Source: Haliclona indistincta
Lineage: Eukaryota > Porifera > Demospongiae > Haplosclerida > Chalinidae
NCBI GenBank assembly: GCA_964017065.1
Contig: OZ024790.1
Span: 5,938,737-6,002,736 of the forward strand
Direction of reading: 5' to 3'
DNA length: 64,000 nucleotides
Shown here in pieces: positions 21,271-32,603 of the stretch (the first letter of the stretch is position 1; every line of letters starts with the position of its first letter). The notes under the pieces are model-generated. The model made no database searches and had not been told where the DNA came from. It saw nothing but the letters and a program-made list of their open reading frames with translations. The position numbers and the translations under genes were made by a program.

Positions 21271-22674
21271 TCAAACACCACTATTCGTCCTGTGTACTAT
21301 TAACAAGACAATGACAATAGCTGCAACAACTCCAGTTGAGAGACCGACTGACATTGAGTGAGATATAGAGAGATCGGAGTGAATACAGTACGAACAATGG
21401 ATTATCTGTCTCACCTGGTGGTTCAGGTGTGACAGTAGAGGTTGGTTGTGTGACAGAGCTGCTAAGAACAGCATGTGTTGATGATGGCATTATCACTAGA
21501 GAGAAGAAGAAAACCATTCAAGAGTTATCACTTGCTAACATTTCTCTATTTCAGTAACACAACCATTATCATCTGTACCTTCAAGTCCATTCCTATCTGG
21601 AGGAGGATATATATCAGACTCTGCAGCACTTCTACCAAATGGACTACTAGCACTGACTGTAAACCGATGTCGTCCTGATCGAGTGAAGGGAAGAGCAATC
21701 GTGTAGTTCAATAGACCTGACGGAACACTAGTTTGTGTGTCCGATAATACTAGTACAACACTGTTTTGTTCATTTATTACAGATACATTGAAATACATTG
21801 AAGTATGGCCAGCAGATACTCTCACTATCACTGTGAATAGTTGTACACCCACAGTAACATCAGTGATCATTGGTATTGATGGAACACCTGCGAACACACA
21901 CACAGAATGTGAAGTGATCATACAGTCTCACTGACTCACCTGATGTAGCCAATATGTAGTTGGTGGTTTGTCGTTCACTATTACCAAGCTCATTGGTAGC
22001 AGTGATAGTACAGGAGTAGTTCATTCCAGCAGTCACATTCTCTGGTCTAGTTGGTATCACAGCCATACCATCACCACACATGTTAGCACTACAGCTCATG
22101 CCACTGGCTAGTCCACTACCACTACCCTCCTCCTCACTGCGACATGCCACTGCCACACTAGTGAGAGGTGCTCCACCTGTGTGCTTGTAGCTCCAGGTTA
22201 CCACAAGCTTTCCGTTGGTGTTCACAAGATTAGTAGCAGAGAATTCAGGATCTAAACAATGGTAAAACATTACCTTCAAACTCTAGTAACTCTCCCTCAC
22301 CTCCAGTCATTGTCATGAAGGCTACTGTATTACTGGGTTGACTATGAGTGACACCTTGCTCCATACAGGACACGTCAAGCTGTGGAGATCGATACAGCCA
22401 GGACATTGGCAGTATAGTTGGTGTTGGGTTTCAGTCCAGTCACAGTGAAGGTGTTGGTGTAGGATGGGTCAGTACTGATGGCATTGAATGATCTAGTAAC
22501 ATTAATGAATGGTGGACTCATTGATACAAGCTCCACTAGAAATGCATTGAATGCTGGTACTCCACTGGTGAGTGGGTTCTGCCAGCGAAGAATAATAGAG
22601 GTAGAACTATCATCAGTCAAATTGATGACAGCAAGGTTTGTAGGAGCAGTTGGTAAACCTGAATAACTAGGCAC
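21271..22674 (-). pseudogene. FN3-domain receptor, copy 1: three FN3 modules and a membrane helix, frameshifted
   Basis: Minus-strand exons in order: FN3-1 (about 22662-22310, APTNLAVINLTDDSSTSIIL...), FN3-2 (about 22252-21942, with CSANMCGDGMAVIPTRPENV), FN3-3 (about 21890-21555), a Ser/Thr-rich stalk (about 21497-21416) and a membrane helix (VGLSTGVVAAIVIVLLI, about 21345-21290). In FN3-1 a 4-bp insertion (ATCG, near 22390), relative to copy 2 at 30990-32560, breaks the frame. Upstream Ig modules present in copy 2 are absent: homology stops at about 22672, where a dispersed repeat with GCACCGAAGGTGC begins. FN3 modules with a single membrane helix imply a cell-surface receptor or adhesion protein. 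The locus may be a pseudogene or a recombined fragment. The tail exons at 15725-16400 could belong to it. Confidence 0.6.
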
Positions 22675-24850
22675 CGAAGGTGCTTATGCCTCGGTGGAAT
22701 GTTATGCATACATGCCTGTCTGACTAAATACGCTGAACTGAAATACACAAGCAGTAATGAAAGTCTGCTGTTGCTAGTTGAACACTATGTTAGTGACTGA
22801 CAACTTATAAAAACATACACAATAAACTGCAGCCCCTTTCTGTACAGCAATATATAGTTATGCAATCAGAAGCCAATCAGTGCTGACCACAATTCAACTG
22901 GGCGTGTCTACAATAATGTTCAGTACAGCCCATGCATACTAGATAGCTTCCATAGCTTGCTCACACAATTTCTCTGGACCTGTGCTGCTATCCTGTAGTG
23001 AAATTCTAACCTATAAGCTTATAGGTAGTCACCTATGGATAGCTTTGCCTTTCCAGATCGCCAGCAACAGCTCGATCGCGAGCCGGTGAGCAAATTGCGC
23101 CATAACTCACGAACAAAGCTTCGTATAAAGTTTTCACATGTTCTAGAGCGAGATAATACCGTGTACTACTTGCATTGCTAGTTTCAGAGCTTAACTTTCA
23201 GCGTGCGCTACAAAACTGAACCAGCCGTGAGCAATTCACGCGGTAACTTACGCACTAAGCTTTAAAATCAAACTTCTGAAAATTCAAATCCGAGCAAGTA
23301 TCGATTTCTACCCGTGTTGCTTGTTTCAGCGATTAGTTCTCAGCGAGCTACGAGAAATCGTTGCGACAGACTGACAGAATGAATGAATGAATGAATGAAT
23401 GAATGAATGAAGCACCTAAGGTGCAGATGCCTCGGTGGAATGACATTATATCCACAAACACAACTATCCACAATTCCACAAACACAGCAACTGCAGATGC
23501 ATGCATACAGGATTTCTGTACAGCAATCACGATGCAGTGCTTTAGTTATGCAATCAGAAGCCAATCAGTGCTGACCACAATTCAACTGGGCGTGTCTACA
23601 ATGTTCATTACAGCGCGCTAATGGCTACCTACTCGTACACAGTGTTCACGGTCACGCCCACTTGACACACCTTGTCCTTGTGGTCAGCCCTTTGCTGTCT
23701 TCTGGTTAGCAGTGCAATTTCAATAGCAAGCAGGTTGGCTATAGCTGCAAAGCTCCTTCTGAAAACCATAACTAAGGAGCTAACTGTACAATGTACAACA
23801 CGCCGAGGGTTTCGTGAAATCTGTTCATTCCTTCGTTCGTTCATTCATTCTGTCCATCGAGCTGCAGAGACTATCGCTCACTTCTGAAACTCGGTAAGGG
23901 TATGAACAGGCTTAGCACGACAATGGCTTGCAATCTGACTCGTGGATTTTGCTAAAGTGCTTTCGTTCTCGAGTTATGGCTGGCTCACCTTGACGGCCGT
24001 CTTTGACCTCTCTGACGACAAAAACGCCCATAGTTGGCTACCTAGGTACTTGTAGATTCCATCTAAACCTTAGGACAGCTCTGGGGGTGCGTAGACATCT
24101 CAAGAAAAAGCCTATGAAAGCCAAGAGCAATGGCTACCAAGCTACTCGTGTTCACGGTCACGCCCACTTGACACACCTTGTCTCGGTTGTGGTCAGCACT
24201 TTGCTGTCTTCTGGTTAGCAGTATAGCAAGCAGGTTGGCTTTAGCTGCAAAGCTCCTTCTGCAAACCATAACTAAGGAGCTAACTCTACAATGTGCAACA
24301 CGCCGAGGGTTTCGTGAAATCTGTTCATTCTGTTTGGCTTCAATACAACTTTTGTACAGTTGCTGGATAGCTGCTACTAGCCTGCACTTCCATAGCACTG
24401 TTGCTATATGATCTGCTGCTGCTGGATAGCTACCACTAGCCTGTGCTTCCATAGCACTGTTGCTATGATCTGCTGCTTGCCTGAAAGTTCCATGGATCTG
24501 CTGGTCACTTCTACTGTAGCTTCAGTGCACATTGCATGCTTCCATGGAACTGTTTGATGCTTCCATTGATCTACTGCATGCATACATGCTGTCATAATTA
24601 TGCATCTGCTAATTGCAGGCTAGCATACATGCTACTGCACCGAGGCATCTGCACCTTTGGTGCTTTATTTCTACTGCAGCTTACATTGCATGCTTTCATG
24701 ATACTGTTTTGATCCTTCTGTGGATCTACTATTCTACTGTATGCATTATACGTGCTGTCATAATTATGCATCTGCTAATTGAATGCCATACATGCTACAT
24801 GTACTGCACCGAGGCATCTGCACCTTTGGTGCTTCATATGTTAGGTTTTT
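22672..24850. repeat. Cluster of dispersed repeats with GCACCNWAGGTGC / GCCTCGGTGG ends
   Basis: The signature GCACCTAAGGTGC...GCCTCGGTGGAATG (or its complement CCACCGAGGCATCTGCACCT) occurs near 22672, 23411, 24640, 24806, 28375 and 28938. A longer unit containing AGCAGGTTGGCTWTAGCTGC and ACACGCCGAGGGTTTCGTGA occurs near 23730, 24230 and 28270. A GAGTTATGGC module recurs near 23090, 23970, 27715, 27995 and 28573, with a relative near 8930. (GAAT)n lies at 23379-23411. No genes were recognised; short open frames in this stretch are repeat shadows. Confidence 0.75.
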
Positions 24851-25176
24851 CAAAAGAGATTGAGCATTGATATGACTAGCAACGATGTTGGAAAAACTAA
24901 TACATACATGTATTACGAAGATGAATATAGTATTTACTTAGGAAATTTGAGCTAAAATTAAACCCCTTTTCTTTACAACACTAGTGAAATTATGCATGCA
25001 TGACAAGATAATCAGTTGTGATACTGCGGTCAATATCACATGCACTTGCTCTCAAATTTAAAATGTTGTCAAATTTACAGTCAACAATCAAATGTATTGC
25101 TAGCTACACTACTGAGCTCAAGACAATCATACAGCTATTGTGGTCCATTATATCACACACTGTGTCACTGGATCAG

Positions 25177-26806
25177 TTACTGAAAGTAGTAGTCATACTT
25201 GATATAGCCACTGTGGCAGTTGTGTGTAAGGTGCGTGTGAGATCCAGAGTTGATCGTCACTATCTGCTGATTCGAAAGTGCATCATCAGCATTCCAGTCG
25301 CTATCCCAGACTTTTATCTTGAATCGTTTCCATGCATCATTGCCAAAATATAGGTTCTGGTTCCAATCCGGACTCTGGTCTCCATTCTTGGTAGAAGTTA
25401 TTTTACGAACAGAAGTTCCTTCTGAATTATAAGCAATGACCTCCACATAAGGATCACTGTCGTTCCACCAACCGTCTCTATCTGGTAGATTGCGACCAAA
25501 GCGTATATAGAATCGTAGGTTAGCCCATCTATGAGCACAGTTATCACCACTCCATCCATTGGGACAGAGATAGTAGTCTAGCCACAGGTACCCACTACAG
25601 GAAGGGTTAGTACAGTGCTTCACGTTCTTCTTAGACCCAATTGCTGTAGGAGCAAATGATTCAGAGACTGACATTGCGTCATCAAAGATGATGTCATCGT
25701 CCCATATTTTGACTCGAAAATATTTCCATTGGTAGACACCAAGATCAATCAGTTCATTCCATGTTGGGTTCTGAGTGCCTGATTTGACAGATGTGTGTCT
25801 TGTTACAGTAGAGGTGTGGACAGCTGTGATTCGAACATATGGATCAGGGGCATTGAGCCATGGATCTGTGTCAGGAAGATTCACTGCATATCGCACTTTG
25901 ATCCTGAGTCTACCAGTTATGCCAACTCCCTGACATTTGTACAGAAAATTTACTTGCTTGATATCCTTAGCGCTAAGGGCAGTTTGTTGCCCAAGTGTAG
26001 GACTACCTTGATTGGTGTATACAGTTGGGTTGTTCACTTGTAAAGTGGGACCACCAGCAGAAAAAAAATGTGTTCCATAATGCATAATGGAGCCGTAATC
26101 ATACTCTATACCAAGCGAGTCTATATCAGTACGTTTCATAAAATTGTGTGCCTGATTTGCAATAACGTTCGCATAGAGAATATTGACATAAGAGTCACGA
26201 TCGGGTCGAGACTGCTCGTGCCAGAAACCGATAGCGTGACCAATCTCATGCAATGCTATGCCAAATGTATTACAACCTGGGTTTTGAAGGTTGAGGTCTT
26301 GTTCACCTCCTCCAATCATTCCAACCTTACTCCAACATCCAGTATTCTCAGAACCAACCTTGATCCGATTCCCGGAGTTTCTCACTACAAATCTTAAGCA
26401 AGTTTTATTCTCATAGTCATCCATGGCATCTCGAACTGTCATGGCTACTTGATTTGGAAGGCTGGGATCAAATGTGTAATACACTATTCCATTAGGCCAA
26501 AGTCTGTTAGCTAAATTTATAGCACCTCGTTCAGTTCGTGTGCGATTACGGAACTGTTTCCCAGTCTTTAGTTCATAGTCAGAGATGTTATAGTAGTGAC
26601 GAATCATTTCCTCTGAGATTACGATATCTCCTTCAAACAATTCATCTCTCTTTGTGTCATTCCTAGTGCCGGCTAGTGGTGCACAGTCGGTGTACTCCAC
26701 AATAGCAGCTAACACCAGCAACAAAACTGCAACACCTGCATATTATAGAACAGTTAAGGAAAGTTTAAAACGTAGATTTTGGACCTTTATAGATTCTGCA
26801 GATCAT
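25177..26806 (-). CDS. Secreted astacin-family zinc metalloprotease with two C-terminal C2 domains
   Basis: A short first exon (26806-26785, MICRIYK) joins in phase 1 to one long exon (26735-25177), giving 526 residues. The joined N-terminus (MICRIYKGVAVLLLVLAAIV) is a plausible signal peptide. A propeptide follows, then the M12A catalytic domain with HEIGHAIGFWHEQSRPDRD (zinc ligands and catalytic Glu) and the Met-turn SIMHYGTHF. Next come two C2-like modules (about residues 280-395 and 410-525), each with aspartates in DPYV and WDDD/WDSD loops that could bind calcium. They are separated by a cysteine-rich CPNGWSGDNC EGF-like link. Astacins usually carry EGF, CUB, ShK or MAM domains, so C2 domains are unusual. 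Family function: extracellular endopeptidase. The substrate is unknown. A TATA box lies upstream. Confidence 0.9.
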
Positions 26807-26850
26807 CTTTGCCTCCTGTCTTTGGTCTGATGTGGATGGTAGAATTGAGC

Positions 26851-26860
26851 CGCTTTTATA
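26851..26860 (-). promoter_or_regulatory. TATA box of the astacin gene
   Basis: On the minus strand TATAAAAGCG lies 45 bases before the chosen ATG (26806). This leaves room for a start site about 25-30 bases downstream and a very short 5' leader. It supports both the start codon and the tiny first exon. The compact gene block at 35-64 kb shows no such boxes, so this gene may be regulated differently. Confidence 0.6.
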
Positions 26861-26869
26861 GAAATTGTT

Positions 26870-27660
26870 AAAATTAATTTTTTGAAACTGCTATTGTAAG
26901 AGTTCAACTGGTGAGGTTATAGAAAGTGCAAACAGGAAGCGATAATTCTTACTCCAGAGGAGAAAGGGCATGCATGCTATCTATAGTATAGTAGCAACCA
27001 CCTGGTATTTTGACATGAAAATCTGTAAACATGTTTGTGCTATAATAATGTTTTTAACTCTGATAGTGTGATGATCCCAAATCCTAACAACCTATAATAC
27101 TCTAGCTTGAATGAATATACAAGCACAAAAGTTACCAAAATGCTAAATATGAGGATGATCATGTCTGATTATTGCTTGCAGTCTCTATGTGTAGTAATGA
27201 ATGAATTATTTGTTTCCTTCAAAATTTAGCAATAAAATACACATGAAAGTAGATTTGTGAGTACTTCAGTTTGCAATTGATATTCGTACAGCCAGTAAAA
27301 CAAAAGAGAGGGGGCAAGGATTAGAAAGTAGACTAATTTTTGCTAGGATAGGTTGTCGATTCCAAATTCAAGACTGTCTGTATGCAGTGCATGGGTGCAT
27401 GGACAACACAATCATATCAGCAGACCATGGCTAGCCTCATCTTGAGACTACAGATCAGAGACACCTATTATTTACAGTAGATTAGGATGGTATGCTGGAC
27501 CAGATTAAAATCAGGAGATCACATGCAAATTTAATTATGGTAACATAAACATGGTCATGTCACAATCATGTGTTGTGCAGAACAGCCATGTTTCCTTGTT
27601 GATATGTCCTTCTTATTAACACTCACCCACCCACCCTGCTGCCCCACTACATGTACATAT
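26870..27660. other. Upstream flank of the astacin gene, no gene seen
   Basis: AT-rich, with no recognised exon or element. It may carry regulatory sequence for the minus-strand astacin gene. Confidence 0.35.
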
Positions 27661-28960
27661 ACATTTTTGTAATAATTATGCCTAGGTGGGCTGTGTGTGT
27701 GTTCGCTTTGCTTTCGAGTTATGGCGTGATTTGCTCGCCTGGACTGCCGTTGCGAACGTTCGGGCTTCCTTCAGAGACAATACTGTCCACAGCTGGCTAG
27801 CTACATCGCGCTTGATCTGTGACAGTGCAGCTCATACGATTTCATGAGCAGCAATCAATGAAACAAGCGAGCGAAAGCGACTTCAGACTCATCTTGCTGG
27901 TCGAGTGAGCCTGAGCGAGCAAGCATTGATAGAGGCTTAGCATGACAATGGCTTGCAATGTGACTCGTGGATTTTGCTAAAGTGCTTTTGTTCTCGAGTT
28001 ATGGCTGGCTCACCTTGACGGTTGACCGTCTTTGACCTCTCTGACGACAAAAGCGCCCATAGTTGACTACCTAGGTACTTGTAGATTCCATCTAAACTGC
28101 AAGACAGCTCTGGGGGTGCGTAGACATCTCAAGAAAAAGCCTATCAAGGCCAAGAGCAATGGCTACCTACTCAGTGTTCACGGTCACGCCCACTTGACAC
28201 ACCTTGTCCTTGTGGTCAGCACGAGGTCAGCACTTTGCTGTCTTCTGGTTAGCAGTGCAATTTCAATAGCAAGCAGGTTTGCTTTTAGCTGCAAAGCTCC
28301 TTCTGCAAACCATAACTAAGGAGCTAACTCTACAATGTGCAACACGCCGAGGGTTTCGTGAAGTCTGTTCATTATGCCTCGGTGGGCGGAGCCACGAGGC
28401 ATACAGTAATCGCAGTAATCGTGCGTGTCTGTCTGTCTGTATGTGATTGTCTGTCCGCTCTAGTTCTGAAAGACGGCGAAGAATCAGCTGGTGGTAATTG
28501 CAATATCGACATAACACGTTAAGAGCTCGAACTTGATGGTCTTAGATTTTTGAATTAAAGCTTTGTTCGTGAGTTATGGCGTGATGTTTACCGTTGCTGG
28601 CGATCTGGACTTCTCCGAAGTCGAATGTGTCCATGGTTAACTGGCTAGTATATTGTAGGTTTGATCTGGACTACAGGATAGCGTGGCGGGTCCGAATAAC
28701 ATTCAGCAAAACCGAAAAAAGCTAGCTGCTACAAGCATGGCTGCTAGCTTTGTGCACGCCCAGCTAACTATTACACTGTGGTAGCATACTATTGGCTTCT
28801 GTTATTTTTGCCAGCTTGTATGACCATTGTACTTTATAAATCTGTTATAATCATCATCTGCTGATGGATTAGCTGTATGTAGTTGCTGTGTGTTGACGGT
28901 CAAAGCCTCATGTCCAGTGTGCAGTATGCATGCAATTCCACCGAGGCATCTGCACCATGG
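27660..28960. repeat. Dispersed repeat block related to 22672-24850
   Basis: About 27930-28375 is a close copy of 23920-24330 (shared TGACTCGTGGATTTTGCTAA, CACGCCCACTTGACACACCT and the CGCCGAGGGTTTCGTGA end). After GCCTCGGTGGGCGGAGCCAC (28378) a second module continues to about 28700 (GAGTTATGGCGTGATGTTTA, GGCGATCTGGACTTCT), which also resembles 8930-8990. CCACCGAGGCATCTGCACCA closes the block near 28938. No open frame of significance. Confidence 0.7.
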
Positions 28961-29124
28961 TGCTTCATTGTGAGTTATTTTCCCAATAGTGAAAGGGTAC
29001 ATGCAATGAAATAAAACCAAAAAATGATTGTACTGTCGGAAATAAAACCAAAATTGTACATGTTGTACAATTGTGTGATGACAAAATAAGACTGAGCCAT
29101 GAAAAAAGGGAAAAAATAGTCTAG

Positions 29125-30905
29125 CTACTTGCAGTTAGAACAGAACCATTTTCGTAACAACCTCTGAGAATTTCCAATACATTTAAAGTGGTACCACTCC
29201 TTGCATCGACTGCATTCCACCATCTTCTCATCATAAGAGTCTGACAGCAAGCATGGACAAAAGATAGGTATGGAGTACTTCTTTGTGGTGCTCATCTTGA
29301 TGTTATTATTCGCCTGTTCTAATGGGAACGGTGAAAGCTTTTGCTTCTCAAAGCACTTGAGTAGGTGTTGTCTCATCAGTGACTGATTAAAATGAATCTT
29401 AGTGACATCATCACCCCGAGCCATATGGTACATGAAAGCAATCGCCAAAAGCCCACAATCGTATCCCTTTTTCTGCTGTTGCACCGACAGTGATGTTATA
29501 GCCAGCTCTTTGTCTTTAATTGCATCACAGTAGATCATTGCCAGCTGTATTTCAATAGTAGAAGGCAAGTAATCATCTGGATTACTTAGACTGTCACAAG
29601 GGTACACCAAGCCATCAGTATATGCAGTGACCACCCAATGGATACTCCCCTTGTAGAGGACTTGAACAGCTGCAATAAAATAACAAAAATGTTATTGACA
29701 ACTCAAACCAAGCTAGTAAATAAGTACTTTAAATAGTATACCTTGTCTAGTTACTGGAGAAAACCCATTCGTTTGACAGAGGAGAGTAGACTGGCATCCA
29801 TCAAGTCCAAACTCTTTCTTAGTGAGTTGATGTGCAGCATGCATGTGGATATCCTGGAGCATCTGCCCTTTTTCAAGTGTTGCACGATCATCCCAACTCA
29901 AGCCAAGAGTTGGCACCCATGTTGCCATTTTGTCTGCTGAATCTTCCTTTTCAACCTACATGTAGTAAAACAATAATTAAAGCTATCATTCACTGTTGCC
30001 TACAGTGTATAGATATAATTGTGTGAATTAATATGTGAATAAAAAGATAATAATGACTTGACAAGCATGCTTACATGCCATCACACTTTATTGATGCACT
30101 TGCATTTGACATAAGAAAACTGTCATCAGTAGTACCGTCTGTTTTCTATTAAAATTAATAGTATGATTATTATAATTAATTTTGATAATACTTACTATTT
30201 CAAACTTCTGTTCACTGGCAATAGGAGGAGAAGGTACACGCAGTTCATCCATAATTGTGTCAAAGAACTATGATAGAAATTTTTATTAAGTTAAAACTAA
30301 AATGTAGGATAAGCTGCATAATGCCAGTATTAAAAATTATTACAATGAGGCTCAACCCATGCAAGTGGTAGCATTATTGCCATACCATATCATTCATATC
30401 AATCTCATCTTCATCACTGTCCCCCTCTTGTCGCCTCAAATCTTTGGGTGATGAGGCCTTGCAATTCTTAGCCATGGACTCTGTATCAATAACAATTAGT
30501 GGACACTCATTCTTGCACATAGTTTATTACATTAAATTTACCTGTATCTGCTGCCCTCGGTCTTTTCCTACCACTTCGTTTATCCTTCTGCTTCTTGTGT
30601 TTTCCTTAGCTGAGTCAGGTTTCTAGTTGATGGCTTGTCTACAAGATCAACTCCAATACTCATCTTCACTGCCATTATGTGGTAACAACCACTCTTTGAA
30701 GGACAGCTACAACTTTCTTGAGGAAATATAGTCACTACCCGTGCATTACCAGAGGTTCCTTTTACATTGAACACATGCAGCTTTGGGTCAAAACTGATGT
30801 TGTCTGATTCGAGTAGTACTTGCTTTGCACGGGCATGAGCTGAAAGCGGGCACGGCATGAAGCTTGGTCACACCCTGATTTATCCAGCGACACTGATCAC
30901 ATCTC
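29125..30905 (-). CDS. SWIM zinc finger / ULP1-like cysteine protease / PHD finger protein (mobile-element-like)
   Basis: Minus-strand exons in order: a segment with WRCDQCRWINQGVTKL (about 30905), a SWIM finger exon ending near 30605 (CSCPSKSGCYHIMAVKMSIG, CxC...CxH), a basic segment RSGRKRPRA, short acidic exons (about 30480-30390 and 30270-30190), an exon at about 29955-29752 (MATWVPTLGLSW...), and the last exon (about 29670-29125). The last exon holds HWVVTAYTDG, GYDCGLLAIAFMYHM (the ULP1/C48 catalytic Asp-Cys region) and a C-terminal PHD-type finger (CSRCKEWYHFKC...WFCSNC). SWIM plus ULP1 domains are typical of MULE-like and related transposon-derived genes, so this may be a domesticated or decaying element. 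The frame changes between the WRCDQC segment and the SWIM exon (about 30850), so either an intron is unrecognised or the gene is broken. It abuts the truncated end of receptor copy 2. Confidence 0.6.
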
Positions 30906-30989
30906 CAGTCATCTAATCAAACATAACATGATAGTAAATATCATAGATATGCATAATAAATTTTAAATTGTTTTTAGGTTACCTTGCTT

Positions 30990-32560
30990 GGCATCATCAG
31001 TCGCCAGGAACTCACCTGATGTAGCCAATATGTAGTTGGTGGTTTGTCGTTCACTATTACCAAGCTCATTGGTAGCAGTGATAGTACAGGAGTAGTTCAT
31101 TCCAGCAGTTACATTCTCTGGTCTAGTTGGTATCAGAGCCATACCATCACCACATGTACATGTTAGCACTACAGCTCATGCCACTGGCTAGTCCAGTACC
31201 ACTACCCTCCTCCTCACTGCGACATGCCACTGCCACGCTAGTGAGAGGTGCTCCACCTGTGTGCTTGTAGCTCCAGGTTATCACAAGCTTTCCGTTGGTG
31301 TTCACAAGATTAGTAGCAGAGAATTCAGGATCTAAACAATGATTAAAGCATGACCATAAATTATATTTAAACTCAATTAACTCTATCTCACCTCCAGCCA
31401 TTGTCATAAAGGTTACTGTATTACTGGGTTGACTATGAGTGACACCTTGCTCCATACAGGACATGTCAAGCTGTAGAGATACAGCTCTGCCACTGGCAGT
31501 GTAGTTGGTGTTGGGTTTCAGTCCAGTCACAGTGAAGGTGTTGGTATTGGATGGATCAGTACGGATGGCATTGAATGATCTAGTAACATTAATGAATGGT
31601 GGACTCATTGATACAAGCTCCACTAGAAATGCATTGAATGCTGGCACTCCACTAGAGAGTGGGTTCTGCCAGCGAAGAATAATAGAGGTAGAACTATCAT
31701 CAGTCAAATTGATGACAGCAAGGTTTGTAGGAGCATGCAGTTGGTAAACCTGAATAATGAATAGTTTATGAGATACTAGTGTTGTGTATCAATGAACTCA
31801 CTCAGTACTCGTAGTTTTACTGTTCGATTGATTTGGTTGATAGTTCCACTAACATTGTTACTGAGAGTGTTAGTATAGTTATCACTGCTGACTGCATTAG
31901 TGATGGTTAGTTCTCTACTAGTAGTGTTCACTCCCATTAATGTGCCTCTTATCAACTCCCATGATGAACTTGACTAGGATCAGGATTACCAGTGATGTTA
32001 GTAAATGCTACCAGAGTGACACTGCCTCCCTCTACTACACAGAACTGGTCATTAGTTCCTGCAATTGCCTCAACACCGTCTACAGAATCGGGACCATAAC
32101 GAATTTGAGATACTGCATGGTTTTAAACTCACATTGTACATATAGATTATAGTACATAGATTATCATTATCATTATAGATTATAGTGCAACTACTGCTCA
32201 ACAGTATAACTAACCAATGATTCTGAGTTGAAACATGGCATTCTCGAGTATCTCAGGTGTCGCCACATTTGAGCAGCGCACAATTGCCCTGTCGAGATCA
32301 CGACTAAACATTTCGATTGTAAGGTTGGATGTAACACCTGAGAGTACAAAGTTAGGTGTAGGAATAGAACTGAGCGTTATAAGAAACTCTATTTCACCAA
32401 GTCTAGTCAAGAACCACGATGTCTCGAATGCACTGCCGTTATTAGAAACACGACAGAAGATAGACACATTTATTTCGTTTTCTCTTCTTGCAAGTACGAC
32501 AGTCCCTCCATTCTCCACATGGTATTGTGGATAGTCCAGTAGCAAACGTCGAAGACGTCA
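30990..32560 (-). pseudogene. Ig/FN3 receptor, copy 2: two Ig-like and two FN3 modules, frameshifted and truncated
   Basis: Minus-strand order: an Ig-like exon (about 32545-32212, ENGGTVVLARRENEINVSIF...CRVS...VRCSN), a second Ig-like exon (about 32095-31803, CVVEGGSVTLVAFTNITGNP ... ELTITNAVSSDNYTNTLSNN), FN3-1 (about 31735-31390) and FN3-2 (about 31332-31013). Identity to copy 1 is very high over FN3-1 and FN3-2. Frames are broken in Ig-2 (near 31965) and in FN3-2 by a 4-bp insertion (near 31155). FN3-3, stalk and membrane helix are missing; homology ends about 31013 and the SWIM/ULP1 gene follows. It is complementary to copy 1, which keeps the 3' half. Confidence 0.65.
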
Positions 32561-32603
32561 ATAAAGTTGCGATCTCCGGCAGAATAGCCATGATGGTCGA
32601 GCC

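Noticed and set aside
21535..21921. Independent secreted protein starting at MITSHSVCVF
   Set aside because: The apparent start lies in an intron; the exon is FN3-3 of receptor copy 1.
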